Part shown: in pieces, positions 42,879 to 52,105 of the stretch
Position numbering within the stretch: the first letter of the stretch is position 1
How the letters are laid out: the number at the start of each line of letters is the position of its first letter
Made by a program: the position numbers and the translations under genes
Assembly (NCBI RefSeq): GCF_001190785.1
Contig: NZ_LGSS01000002.1
Span: 124,001-188,000, forward strand
Length of the DNA stretch: 64,000 bases
Reading direction: 5' to 3'
From: Gottschalkia purinilytica
GTDB taxonomy: Bacteria; Bacillota; Clostridia; Tissierellales; Gottschalkiaceae
Notes under the pieces: generated by a model
What the model saw: only the letters and a program-made list of their open reading frames with translations
What the model was told of the DNA's origin: nothing
Database searches by the model: none

Positions 42879-42901
42879 AAGCCTGTATAAAAAACAGGCT
42901 T
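42879..42901 (-). terminator. Terminator after the second SLH gene
   Basis: Arms aagcctgt and acaggctt, perfect 8-bp stem with a seven-base loop, followed on the minus strand by ATTTTTTATTTT. Confidence 0.82.
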
Positions 42902-42929
42902 AAAATCTACTTTATGTAAAAATTTGTTT

Positions 42930-43580
42930 CTATTCTTCTCCATAAATCTCAGCTGCTCTGTATATAACTGTAGCTGCTTGCGCTCTTGTTGCAGTGCTAT
43001 TTGGTGAAAATTCAGTTTTACTCATTCCGCTTATTAGTCCACTTTTTACAACCTTAGCTAAATCAGCTTTAGCCCAACTTGGTATACTTGCATTATCTTT
43101 AAATTGTGATAATATTTGTGTAGTTTGTTCAGCTGTTAAATTAGTTTCACTTTCAAAAAGTCTACTCATTATAACAGCCATTTCTGCTCTTGATATACTT
43201 TTATTTGGCTTAAACGTTTCATCTGAATATCCAGCTATAAGACCATATTCTACAGCTGTAGCTATGTAATTTGCATGCCATTCTCCAGCTTTAACGTCTG
43301 TAAAGTCACCTTCATATGTAGATAATTCTTCATCAATTAAACTAACTATTAGTGTTGTAAATTCTGCTCTTGTTATACTTTTTTCAGGTTTAAATGTTCC
43401 ATCTGAGTATCCTGTTAGAATTTCTCCTAAAGCTAGTGCTTCGATATACTCACTTGCCCAGTGATTAGCTGGCACATCTTTAAAAACAGGTTGATCTCCT
43501 TCTGCAAAAGTAGGAACACTTAATAACAACATACTTAAAGCTGTAAATAATACAAATAATTTCTTAGTAAATCTGTTCAT
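42930..43580 (-). CDS. SLH-domain surface protein, second copy
   Basis: 216 residues, same layout as the gene at 41409-42119. Signal peptide (KKLFVLFTALSMLLLSVPTFA), then three SLH repeats (FKDVPANHWASEYIEALALG, FTDVKAGEWHANYIATAV, FKDNASIPSWAKADLAKVVKSG). The signal peptides of the two are almost identical while the repeats have diverged, pointing to duplication followed by change in the wall-facing part. Start ATG with AGGAGGTT. It is followed by a terminator and then the unknown 154-residue gene. Confidence 0.93.
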   Translation of the reverse strand: MNRFTKKLFVLFTALSMLLLSVPTFAEGDQPVFKDVPANHWASEYIEALALGEILTGYSDGTFKPEKSITRAEFTTLIVSLIDEELSTYEGDFTDVKAGEWHANYIATAVEYGLIAGYSDETFKPNKSISRAEMAVIMSRLFESETNLTAEQTTQILSQFKDNASIPSWAKADLAKVVKSGLISGMSKTEFSPNSTATRAQAATVIYRAAEIYGEE

Positions 43581-43661
43581 TGTTTTTAACCTCCTATTTG
43601 GATAATATTATTTTTTTGATAATAAATATACAATAAAGTAAATATTTGTAATATATTATCA

Positions 43662-43697
43662 TAGATGTATTATAATTAGATTTAGGAAGTTTTGCAA
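43662..43697 (-). promoter_or_regulatory. SLH gene promoter, copy two
   Basis: Minus-strand TTGCAA (43692-43697), 17 bases, TATAAT (43669-43674), then ACATCTATGATAAT, the same block as at 42204-42239. Confidence 0.75.
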
Positions 43698-43854
43698 TAC
43701 ATATTTAGAATTATAGAATTAATTAATAATTTAAAATTTTATTAAAGTAATTATGTACGTTCAAATCTAAAAATTTTAATATAAAATCATGAATATAAGG
43801 TTCTTTCCATCTATAATTTCATACTTCAATTCTAGTTTTAAATAATCATAATAT

Positions 43855-45117
43855 TTATAATAAAAATAATGATAATTTTGGTATATAAGTTATAAGAAGA
43901 AGTGCTATTAAACTTAGTATTATAAATGGAGCTACTCCTGAAATTATCTTACTAATAGACAAATCAGATATTCCAGTTGCAACAAATAGATTAAGTCCAA
44001 ACGGTGGAGTAAACATTCCTATAGCACCATTTACAACCATAATAATTCCTAAATGAATAGGGTCTATTCCAAATTTCAATGCCAAAGGGAAGAATAAAGG
44101 AGCTAAAATAGTTGTTGAAGATGCAGGATCAACAAACATTCCAACAATTAGTAATATTATATTAACTATGAGTAGTATTACAAGTTTTGAATTACTTAGA
44201 TTTATTAGTGATTCTGCTAATGTCTGCGGTACTTGTTGACTTGTAAGTACCCATCCAAAAACAGATGCAGCCGCTATTAAAATCATAACCTGTGCTGTTC
44301 CAACAACAGACTCTATAGTTTCATTTAATAGCTCTTTTACAGTTAAATTCTTGTAAATAAATAATGCTATAAATATTGCATATACTGCAGTAACAGCAGC
44401 TGCTTCAGTAGGTGTAAATATTCCACCATATATTCCTCCTATTATAATCACAGGAATTCCTAACGCCCATCCAGCTTCTTTTAAAGCTTTAAGTAATTCC
44501 TTAGCACTACTTCTTTTCTCTGTTTTTATATTATTCTTTCTAGCATAATAATAGCTGTATATAATAAAAACCCCACCAAATACTATACCTGGTATAACCC
44601 CTGCTATAAATAAATCTCCAACAGAAACACCAGTTACTGAACCATAAACTATCATACCTATACTTGGAGGAATTATTACTGCAACTGCAGCACTGGACAC
44701 TATTAATCCAATAGAAAACTTTTCTCCATATCCACCTTCTATTAGAGCAGGTAGCATTAACGATCCAATAGCAATCACTGTAGCAGGACTAGACCCTGAA
44801 ACTGCCCCAAAAAACATACAAGCTAAAACCACTGTCATTGCCAGTCCGCCTCTGAGATGTCCTACTAAAGCCTTTGCAAAGTTTAATATCCTTATAGAAA
44901 GACCTCCACCTTTCATAACATTAGCTGCTAGTATAAAAAATGGAACTGCCATAAGTGAAAACTTATCTATTCCTGCAAACATACGTTGAGATATAATTTC
45001 TAAAGGAATTGGAGTAAAGAATGCAATAGCAATAGCTGAAGCTAATCCTAGAGCTACATAAACTGGAGTACTACCGATAAGAAGCACAATTAAAATAGCA
45101 AATAATGCTAAGCTCAT
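43855..45117 (-). CDS. dctM: TRAP transporter large permease, DctM type
   Basis: 420 residues with about twelve hydrophobic segments. AGIDKFSLMAVPFFILAANVMKGGGLS near residue 50, the ACMFFGAVSGSSPATVIAIGS motif near 105 and the FTPPFGLNLFVATGIS motif near 370 are standard DctM. It moves an organic acid across the membrane with sodium ions. The ATG overlaps the dctQ stop by one base (TAATG). The last gene of the dctPQM operon; no obvious terminator follows. Confidence 0.95.
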   Translation of the reverse strand: MSLALFAILIVLLIGSTPVYVALGLASAIAIAFFTPIPLEIISQRMFAGIDKFSLMAVPFFILAANVMKGGGLSIRILNFAKALVGHLRGGLAMTVVLACMFFGAVSGSSPATVIAIGSLMLPALIEGGYGEKFSIGLIVSSAAVAVIIPPSIGMIVYGSVTGVSVGDLFIAGVIPGIVFGGVFIIYSYYYARKNNIKTEKRSSAKELLKALKEAGWALGIPVIIIGGIYGGIFTPTEAAAVTAVYAIFIALFIYKNLTVKELLNETIESVVGTAQVMILIAAASVFGWVLTSQQVPQTLAESLINLSNSKLVILLIVNIILLIVGMFVDPASSTTILAPLFFPLALKFGIDPIHLGIIMVVNGAIGMFTPPFGLNLFVATGISDLSISKIISGVAPFIILSLIALLLITYIPKLSLFLL

Positions 45118-45599
45118 TAATACTCACCCCTTTTAAGAGTTCTTACGCTAATAAAAAATTGTTGTATAAATCTTAATAACATTAAAACTCCACCTACTGG
45201 CATTGCACCATAAATGTATACCATTGGAACTTCTAAAGTTGAACTTACCTGTCCAGTTTCAAAAACTACTTTTGTTATGTAAAATGATTTTATTGTAAGC
45301 AATAACGTAAAAATAATTGAAATTATTACTGTAATCAAAGATAATATATTCTTTCCTTTATCTCTTAATATTGTAGTTATAGCATCTACTCCTATATGTG
45401 CTCCCTTGTATATACAAATACTAGAACCTACAAAAGTGATCCATATGATTCCATATCTTGAGAATTCCTCTACCCAATCTAAAGCAAGGCCCATATGTCT
45501 TAAGACTACGTTAACGAACAATAATGCTGTAATAAACAACAATAAGATAGCACATGAATATTGTTCTATCTTAGACAAAATTCTATTAAAAGAATTCAT
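45117..45599 (-). CDS. dctQ: TRAP transporter small permease, DctQ type
   Basis: 160 residues, four hydrophobic helices. VVLRHMGLALDWVEEFSRYGIIWITFVGSSICIYKGAHIGVDAI carries the tell-tale WVEExSR and GAHIGVD motifs of DctQ. It partners with DctM. 58 bases after dctP; ATG with AAAGGAGGG. Confidence 0.93.
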   Translation of the reverse strand: MNSFNRILSKIEQYSCAILLLFITALLFVNVVLRHMGLALDWVEEFSRYGIIWITFVGSSICIYKGAHIGVDAITTILRDKGKNILSLITVIISIIFTLLLTIKSFYITKVVFETGQVSSTLEVPMVYIYGAMPVGGVLMLLRFIQQFFISVRTLKRGEY

Positions 45600-45657
45600 A
45601 GTTTCCCTCCTTTAATATTTCACTTATACATAAGTAAACAACCTTATTTGCATTATC

Positions 45658-46701
45658 TTAGTTAGTGACTTCATTTCCTTCTAATCTTTCTATTTCTCTA
45701 TATGCATCGTTTAATATCTTATCTCCAAACATTTTTACATACTCCTTATGTACAGGATTAGTTATTTTCTTTAATTCTTTCTTCTGTTTTTCATTAAGCT
45801 TTATTATTTTTGTTCCTGACTTTTCTATTGTTTTTAAATATTTTTCTTCTTCCTTTTGAACCTCTTTTCTTTGCCATTTTGCTAATTCTCTACCAGTATC
45901 ATAGAGTATTTTTTGTATATCTTTAGGTAGCTTTTTAAACCAGTTATCATTAAATAATAATGCATGTCCTAAATATGCATGTTCACTTAATAATAAATAA
46001 TCTTGAACTTCATAAAACTTCATATTTTCAATTGTAACTAGTGGATTTTCTTGACCATCAATAACACCTAGCTGAAGTGAATTATAAAGCTCGGCAAAGT
46101 CTATAGGTACTGGATTTGCCCCTAAAGATTTAAATTGTTTCATAACTATAGGACTCTCCATAGTCCTAAATTTTTGTCCTTTAAAATCTTTTGCTTCTGT
46201 TATTTTATTATTTGAAGTAAAGTGTTTAAATCCATCTTCATAAAATACTACACCTTTTACATATTGTTTTTCTAATGTCTTTAACAAATCATTTCCTACT
46301 TTACCATCCATTAATTTATAAGCAGTATCCCTGGAAGGAAATAAAAAAGGTAAATCAAATAACTGTAGTTCTGGTGCAAATCCACTTATTCTAGCAGTAG
46401 GAACTAATGCTATCTCTTGTGTGCCTAGTTGTAACCCTTCAAACATTTCTCTTGCACTTCCAAGTTGACTACTCGGAAAAACATTTACTTTAACTTTACC
46501 ATTGGTTTTTTTCTCTACCTCTTCTTTGAATTTAAGTGATGACTTATGATGAGGTGTTTCTGGCATAAATCCATGTCCATAGTTAATTTGTATAACATCA
46601 TTACTATTAGCTTTTTGATTACTTAGTGAACAGCCTTGAATTATAAAAGTAAATGCAAACAAACTAATTAATAAAAAGATACTTTTAAGTTTCTTAACCA
46701 T
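45658..46701 (-). CDS. dctP: TRAP transporter solute-binding lipoprotein, DctP type
   Basis: 347 residues from the ATG at 46699-46701 (GGAAGGAGA eight bases away; an ATG at 46707 is too close to that site). Lipobox FIIQGC. The substrate-organising Arg is in FKGQKFRTMESPIVMKQFKSLGANPVPIDFAELYNSLQLGVIDGQENP, the family signature. It captures an organic acid, often a C4-dicarboxylate or sugar acid, and hands it to DctQM. First gene of the operon; no regulator is adjacent. Confidence 0.93.
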   Translation of the reverse strand: MVKKLKSIFLLISLFAFTFIIQGCSLSNQKANSNDVIQINYGHGFMPETPHHKSSLKFKEEVEKKTNGKVKVNVFPSSQLGSAREMFEGLQLGTQEIALVPTARISGFAPELQLFDLPFLFPSRDTAYKLMDGKVGNDLLKTLEKQYVKGVVFYEDGFKHFTSNNKITEAKDFKGQKFRTMESPIVMKQFKSLGANPVPIDFAELYNSLQLGVIDGQENPLVTIENMKFYEVQDYLLLSEHAYLGHALLFNDNWFKKLPKDIQKILYDTGRELAKWQRKEVQKEEEKYLKTIEKSGTKIIKLNEKQKKELKKITNPVHKEYVKMFGDKILNDAYREIERLEGNEVTN

Positions 46702-46942
46702 TAACATTCTCCTTCCTTATTTATTTGTAAAAAACTAATACACTACCACATCCTTTTACTGATATTCAATTCATTAGTTTTTTATTCAGTATTTTAACTT
46801 ATATAAAACTAACATAGTAAATCTTATGTGAATTTATTGTATATTAGAAATATAATTATCAAACAATCTGAGTTTCATGACGTTTAGATTTAAGCTTTCA
46901 TAATAATTTAAAATATATTTAAATAAAATATCTATATAAATA
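46702..46942. other. Upstream region of the TRAP operon
   Basis: About 240 AT-rich bases between dctP and the fabZ terminator. Several short inverted repeats but no confident promoter; a TATATT-type -10 lies near 46850. Nothing else is recognised. Confidence 0.3.
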
Positions 46943-46973
46943 AAAAAAGCTGAACTAAAAGTTCAGCTTTTTT
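46943..46973 (-). terminator. Terminator of fabZ
   Basis: Arms aaaaaagctgaac and gttcagctttttt, perfect 13-bp stem with a five-base loop, symmetric T/A flanks. Confidence 0.9.
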
Positions 46974-46982
46974 CTAACTATT

Positions 46983-47414
46983 CTATTTTTGATCTATAAG
47001 TGCAAACATAAGTGTTCCTTTACAAGCAATTTCTCCATCTACGTAAGCAACAGCTTCTGCTACCCCTATTCCTCTTTTAAATTTAACCAATTCTACTTCC
47101 ATTCTAAGTGTATCTCCAGGTCTAACTTGTTTTTTTATTCTAACTCCATCTATTCCTGTAAACACTGCTAGTTTTTCTCTATTCTCTTCAATAGTCATAA
47201 GTGTTACTGCTCCTACTTGAGCCATGGCTTCAACTATAAGTACTCCTGGCATAATTGGATTTCCTGGAAAGTGTCCTTGAAAAAATGGTTCGTTAGCTGC
47301 AACATTTTTTATTCCAACAGCTCTTTTTCCCTCTTCTATTTCTACTACCTTGTCCACTAATAAAAATGGATATCTGTGAGGTATAAGATTCTGAATCTGT
47401 ATATTATCTATCAC
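46983..47414 (-). CDS. fabZ: 3-hydroxyacyl-ACP dehydratase
   Basis: 143 residues. The active His-Glu pair is in [28 protein letters not shown] (about residues 41-68), and the start [32 protein letters not shown] is standard. It removes water in fatty-acid elongation. It stands apart from other fab genes, which is unusual since fabZ is usually in the fabK-D-G-F-accB-fabZ-acc cluster; it may be a second copy. It lies 36 bases after the transporter gene. GTG start with GGGGGAGAAG. Confidence 0.95.
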   Translation of the reverse strand: MIDNIQIQNLIPHRYPFLLVDKVVEIEEGKRAVGIKNVAANEPFFQGHFPGNPIMPGVLIVEAMAQVGAVTLMTIEENREKLAVFTGIDGVRIKKQVRPGDTLRMEVELVKFKRGIGVAEAVAYVDGEIACKGTLMFALIDQK

Positions 47415-47449
47415 TACTTCTCCCCCTTTATATATTATAATCTACTTAA

Positions 47450-48397
47450 TTATAACCCATATATTTTTGAAAATAAATATAATATGAGAGGTATAGTGGC
47501 CATATTTATCAATGTTGAAATAAATACTCCTTGAGAAGCAAGGTCATAGTCTGACTCATATCTTCTAGCAAATATAGCAACATTAGCTGCTGATGGCATA
47601 CTATCTGATACTATAATTACACCTGCTATCATCTTAGGAAGTTTAAATATCATAAATACTCCAAGTAATATTAAAGGTATTATAACAGTTCTAGTAATTG
47701 AAGCTATTATTAGCTTATAGTTTTTAAACATAGAATCTATTTTCGTTCCACCCAACAATCCTCCTACTACTATCATAGCTAATGGAGTTGTTGTATTTCC
47801 TATCATATACATTGGGTCATATAACATTTGTGGTAACTTTAAAGGAGTTAAAAATAATATTAATCCTACCATTACTCCACCTATTCCTGGGTTTAATAAA
47901 AGTTTCTTAATACCATTCTCAGTACATTTTTCCTTATTACTATAAGATGTAATTATTTCCACTCCCATAGTCCATAAAAATATATTAAAAACTATATTAA
48001 GTATGGCTGCATAAAAAACCCCCTCTTCTCCATACATTGCATTTATAACAGGAATCCCCATAAATCCTAAGTTAGAAAAAATTATAAGCATTTTATAAAC
48101 GCCTTTTTGAGGTTCTTTTATAGAAAACATCTTTACAAATAATGTACTTATGAATGTCTTCATAAAATAAATAACAACACTTATTCCAAATATTAGTCCA
48201 GTAAATATTAACCTATCTTTTGAAAACTCCCTATCCATTGATACCATAATCAATAATGGTAAAGTTAGTTTTAATATAAACTCTGAAAATCCTTTTATCA
48301 GATCGTCTGTTAATATGTTTATTTTTTTTATAATATATCCTACTATTACAAGTATAAAAAGTATTATAGTTTGATTGAGAACATTACTAAGTATCAA
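47450..48397 (-). CDS. AEC family transporter (auxin efflux carrier/malate permease type)
   Basis: 315 residues, about ten hydrophobic segments in two inverted halves. GFSEFILKLTLPLLIMVSMDREFSKDR near residue 35 and ADSMPSAANVAIFARRYESDYDLASQGVFISTLINMATIPL near the end (VSDSMPSAANV) are typical of AEC transporters. Substrates in bacteria include malate and lactate. TTG start with AAAGGAGTG. It is upstream of fabZ on the same strand. Confidence 0.88.
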   Translation of the reverse strand: MILSNVLNQTIILFILVIVGYIIKKINILTDDLIKGFSEFILKLTLPLLIMVSMDREFSKDRLIFTGLIFGISVVIYFMKTFISTLFVKMFSIKEPQKGVYKMLIIFSNLGFMGIPVINAMYGEEGVFYAAILNIVFNIFLWTMGVEIITSYSNKEKCTENGIKKLLLNPGIGGVMVGLILFLTPLKLPQMLYDPMYMIGNTTTPLAMIVVGGLLGGTKIDSMFKNYKLIIASITRTVIIPLILLGVFMIFKLPKMIAGVIIVSDSMPSAANVAIFARRYESDYDLASQGVFISTLINMATIPLILYLFSKIYGL

Positions 48398-48598
48398 CGC
48401 TATTCACTCCTTTTAGTATTTTATAACTACATTTAGCGATTCATATTTAAAACTACTTAGCCTATTATATAACTTGTTAATTAGTCATTTCATAATACGT
48501 GTTAATAATATCACAACTGTGAAAATGTTAAAAGAAATGAATACCGTTAATTTTACCTATATTATAATATTATGTTAAAATAAGCATATTGACTTATT

Positions 48599-48607
48599 TG
48601 ATATAAT
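48599..48607 (+). promoter_or_regulatory. Extended -10 promoter of the two-component system
   Basis: TGATATAAT with TG one base before a perfect TATAAT; a TTGACT lies only ten bases upstream, too near to serve as -35. About 90 bases before the response regulator start. Confidence 0.5.
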
Positions 48608-48698
48608 TAAGATATATTTTCATTAAAGTAATTAAATTAAATAATAATTAGTGACTTTGTTGTCCTTTCTTTAAAAAGATATTAAAAGGAGGATATAA

Positions 48699-49394
48699 TT
48701 GAATACATTAAAAATTCTTATTGTAGAAGATGAAGAGAGAATGAGAAAAGTAATAAAAAAGTATTTAGAAGCAGAAAACTATGAAGTCAAAGAAGCAAAA
48801 GATGGTAAAGAAGCTATAGAGATATTTAATGAGAATGAATTTGACTTCATTTTATTAGATATAATGATGCCTAATATAGATGGTTGGACTGTATGTAGAG
48901 AAATAAGAAAAACCTCTAGTGTGCCCATTATAATGCTTTCTGCTAGGGGTGAAGAATATGATAAGCTTTTTGGATTTGAACTAGGTGTAGATGACTATAT
49001 GGTTAAGCCATTTAGCCCAAAAGAATTAATAGCAAGAATAAAAGCTATTTTAAATCGAGTAAATAATTTTAATAATAAAGTAGAAAATACAAATGATACA
49101 TTAATATGTATTAAAAATCTTAAGATAAATACTCTTTCCAATGAGGTATATTTAGATGATAACGAAATAAAGTTAACTCCAAAAGAATATGACTTACTAG
49201 TCTTTTTATGTGAAAATAAAGACATTACATTTTCAAGAGAACAATTGTTAGATCGTGTGTGGGGCTATGACTTTTATGGAGACTTAAGAACAGTAGACAC
49301 ACATATTAAACAACTAAGAGAGAAGCTATGTAAGAAGAATAAGTTTATTCACACTATTTGGGGGAAAGGATATAAGCTTAAAGCTGGTGATTAA
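48699..49394 (+). CDS. OmpR/PhoB-type response regulator
   Basis: 231 residues. Receiver domain with the phospho-Asp at D54 (FILLDIMMPNIDGW), the acidic pocket IVEDEER and the Lys in DYMVKPFSPKELIARIKAIL. The C-terminal winged helix (KLTPKEYDLLVFLCENKDITFSREQLLDRVWGYDFYGDLRTVDTHIKQLREKL) matches OmpR/PhoB. The start is TTG at 48699 with AAAAGGAGG six bases upstream. It is directly followed by the kinase gene. Confidence 0.95.
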   Translation: MNTLKILIVEDEERMRKVIKKYLEAENYEVKEAKDGKEAIEIFNENEFDFILLDIMMPNIDGWTVCREIRKTSSVPIIMLSARGEEYDKLFGFELGVDDYMVKPFSPKELIARIKAILNRVNNFNNKVENTNDTLICIKNLKINTLSNEVYLDDNEIKLTPKEYDLLVFLCENKDITFSREQLLDRVWGYDFYGDLRTVDTHIKQLREKLCKKNKFIHTIWGKGYKLKAGD

Positions 49395-50873
49395 ATGACA
49401 AGTATAAAGAAAAAGCTCTGGATGATTATAACATCATTAGTTATAATCATACTACTAACTTTTTTTATATTTAATATATTTTTCTTAGATAGATTCTATA
49501 TAAACGAAAAAATAGACTCTTATTATAAGAGTGGCGCTAATTTAAATACTCTAATATCACAGAAGTATTTCGAAGATAAAGAGCTGTATGAAAATTCTCT
49601 TGGATTTATAACAGACTCATCAAATGTATATTCTGTGGATCTAAGTAAAGATGAGTCTTTTATATTTATAAAAAGAAGTGAAATAAGAAATGGGAAGCTT
49701 ACATTTAATATAGCTAATAATGCTATTATAGATGGCTTATCTATACAAGATTTAGTTTTTATTAATAGAAAATTAAACAGTAATAGAAAGTTTAACTATC
49801 TTGCAAATATAAAAGATAAAAGTACAAATGACTCTTTTACAGCAATAATAGTAGGTGTTCCTTATAAAGAAAAAGGAGTAGCATTAGGATATTCTATTTT
49901 TTTCACTAATACTAAGAGTATTTCTAATACTACTTATATACTAAAAAATCAATTTGGAATAATTGCTATAATATCTCTTGTATTATCTTCTGGACTTGCA
50001 TTTATTCTTGCAAGATCTTTTACTAATCCTATATTAAAAATAAAGAAAGCTACAGAATTAATATCTAAAGGTAAGTACGATCATAAAATAAATATAAAAA
50101 GCCAGGATGAAATAGGACTACTTGCAGAGTCCATAAATAAGATGAGTGAAGAATTATCTCAAATTGAAAATTTGCGAAAAGAGCTTATAGCAAATATATC
50201 TCATGAATTGAAAACTCCTTTGAGTTTAGTAAGAGCATATTCAGAAGCAATAAGAGATATTGACTATAAAGATGAACAAGCCCTTAAAGAAGATCTAGAT
50301 ATAATACTTGAAGAAGTAAACACATTGAATTTAATGGTAGAAGATATACTTTATCTGTCAAAAATTCAGTCTAATAATTCTAAACTTGATGTAAGTGATA
50401 TAAACATATTAGATATTTTCAAATGTATAGATCATAAGCTAAGTTATTTTTTAAATGAAAAAAATTTAACTTTAAATATTCAAGCAGATGATAACATTTA
50501 TATTAAAGGAGACTATGAAAAGATATTTCAATCTATTTTAAATCTTGTAGTAAATAGTATCAATCATACTGAAGATAATAAAAATATATATTTAAGGGCA
50601 TCGGAATCAAAAAGCAAAGTAAGAATAGAAGTAGAAGATGAAGGTATAGGCATAAAAAAAGAAGAACTCGAAAATATCTGGGATAGATTCTATAAAGTAG
50701 ATAAATCAAGAAAGAGAAATAATAATGGTACAGGACTTGGAATGTCTATTGTAAAAAGTATATTTGAAATGCATGGATTTGAATATGGTATAGAAAGTGA
50801 GTTAAATAAGGGTACAAAAATATATTTTGAATACAATAAAAAAAGAAAATCTAATCAAATAAAGGATCAATGA
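49395..50873 (+). CDS. Membrane sensor histidine kinase
   Basis: 492 residues. Two membrane helices (about 10-30 and 175-198) frame a 145-residue extracellular sensor part with no known fold visible. HAMP follows (residues 200-255), then the dimerisation helix with the phospho-His (NISHELKTPLSLVRAYSEAI, about residue 270), then the ATPase with the N box (VVNSINHT), DEGIGIKKEELENIWDRFYKVDKS and NGTGLGMSIVKSI. It starts on the base after the regulator stop (TAAATG), so the two are coupled. Signal and targets unknown; the downstream methyltransferase-like gene may be one. Confidence 0.95.
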   Translation: MTSIKKKLWMIITSLVIIILLTFFIFNIFFLDRFYINEKIDSYYKSGANLNTLISQKYFEDKELYENSLGFITDSSNVYSVDLSKDESFIFIKRSEIRNGKLTFNIANNAIIDGLSIQDLVFINRKLNSNRKFNYLANIKDKSTNDSFTAIIVGVPYKEKGVALGYSIFFTNTKSISNTTYILKNQFGIIAIISLVLSSGLAFILARSFTNPILKIKKATELISKGKYDHKINIKSQDEIGLLAESINKMSEELSQIENLRKELIANISHELKTPLSLVRAYSEAIRDIDYKDEQALKEDLDIILEEVNTLNLMVEDILYLSKIQSNNSKLDVSDINILDIFKCIDHKLSYFLNEKNLTLNIQADDNIYIKGDYEKIFQSILNLVVNSINHTEDNKNIYLRASESKSKVRIEVEDEGIGIKKEELENIWDRFYKVDKSRKRNNNGTGLGMSIVKSIFEMHGFEYGIESELNKGTKIYFEYNKKRKSNQIKDQ

Positions 50874-50879
50874 AGGGAT

Positions 50880-50949
50880 AAAGCTACCTAAGAACGAAGA
50901 ATATATGACACTAATAAACGTATATACTTTATTGTTCAAAGGTAGCTTA
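50880..50949 (+). terminator. Possible long-loop terminator after the two-component system
   Basis: Arms aagctacct (50880-50888) and aggtagctt (50941-50949) pair perfectly, with an inner gaac/gttc. T run weak. The region may instead be a leader element of the next gene. Confidence 0.4.
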
Positions 50950-51031
50950 AGTAATTTATTTAAACTTTTAAAATAGGTATAATTAATTGTCCACTAGTTT
51001 TATAGACTCAACAAGAGAAAAGGAGGAGATT

Positions 51032-52024
51032 ATGTTTACATTAGTAGACTTTTATCATATAACTGATCAACAGTTAATCTACAATCAGAACAAAAGTCTT
51101 TTTTATACTCTATCCAATGGAAGACTTGTATTGAGTCCTTCTAGAGAAACATCTGATTTGTTAAAACAAAAAACTAAAATAATCGCAGACTTCATAAAAT
51201 TTGCAAAGTTAAATGGCACTCATCAACAACTACTAGCGCATATTTCAAGTAATGTTATCAAACTATTTATGAAAGTTAATCAATATTTGAATTTCAGCTA
51301 TGAGGATTATCTTAATCTTCAAAAAATCTATAGTGAGGCATACGATAGAGCTTATGATCTATTTAGTCATAACAAACAAATATCTGATAAAGAAATTGAT
51401 GATCTATTTAGTTCTCATTATAAAAATTTACAAACCTTCTTACTAGATTCAAATGGTACTGAAATATTTGAAAAATACAAAGAAAGTCCACATTTGTTCA
51501 CAATAAAATGTGCTGAATATTCTCCTGAATTCCAAATGAAATTACTAAACATTAATTTAAATACAATTCGTCAGCCTGTCTTAGATATTGGATGTGGTTC
51601 AAATGCAAATTTAGTCAGTTTTCTTAGAAAAAACGGAATTGAAGCATTTGGAATAGATAGAAATGTAGATAAAACTAGTTACCTATATAAAGCTAATTGG
51701 CTTAAATGTAATTTCAAACCAAATACTTGGGGAACTGTAATCTCCCATATGGCTTTTTCAAATCATTTTATTCATCATCATTTAAGAGCTAATAGTCAGT
51801 TTGAATTATATGCTAAAAAATATATGGAACTACTGAAATCATTGAAGCTTGAAGGAAGCTTCATTTATGCACCGGGTCTTCCTTTTATAGAAGAATTGCT
51901 ATCATCAAATGATTCATATGTCGTAGATATTAAAAATATAAATCCACAAAATCTATCAATTAATCAAGATTCACCATTTAATCTAAAAAGCTATCATACT
52001 ACTAAGATAGTACGTATAAAATAA
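51032..52024 (+). CDS. Class I SAM-dependent methyltransferase-like protein, unknown substrate
   Basis: 330 residues from the ATG at 51032, which has AAAAGGAGGAG; an in-frame TTG at 50987 lacks a site. The N-terminal 170 residues are helical and unrecognised (KFAKLNGTHQQLLAHISSNVIKLFM). From about residue 183: PVLDIGCGSNANLVSFLRKNGIEAFGIDRN is methyltransferase motif I with the acidic loop. After it WGTVISHMAFSNHFIHHHLRANSQFELYAKKYMELLKSLKLEGSFIYAPGLP matches the later strands (given in parts). The HFIHHHL His cluster is unusual and might bind a metal. It lies 158 bases after the kinase and ends at a strong terminator. No specific function is proposed. Confidence 0.7.
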   Translation: MFTLVDFYHITDQQLIYNQNKSLFYTLSNGRLVLSPSRETSDLLKQKTKIIADFIKFAKLNGTHQQLLAHISSNVIKLFMKVNQYLNFSYEDYLNLQKIYSEAYDRAYDLFSHNKQISDKEIDDLFSSHYKNLQTFLLDSNGTEIFEKYKESPHLFTIKCAEYSPEFQMKLLNINLNTIRQPVLDIGCGSNANLVSFLRKNGIEAFGIDRNVDKTSYLYKANWLKCNFKPNTWGTVISHMAFSNHFIHHHLRANSQFELYAKKYMELLKSLKLEGSFIYAPGLPFIEELLSSNDSYVVDIKNINPQNLSINQDSPFNLKSYHTTKIVRIK

Positions 52025-52059
52025 GTGTATGACTTCTTGTATAAAACTATTAAGTTAGA

Positions 52060-52105
52060 AAAAAGAAGGCACATATTAGATATATCTAATGTGTGCCTTC
52101 TTTTT
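52060..52105 (+). terminator. Strong terminator after the methyltransferase-like gene
   Basis: Two 23-base arms (aaaaagaaggcacatattagata and its complement with one mismatch) with no loop, followed by T. It lies 36 bases past the stop. Confidence 0.9.
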
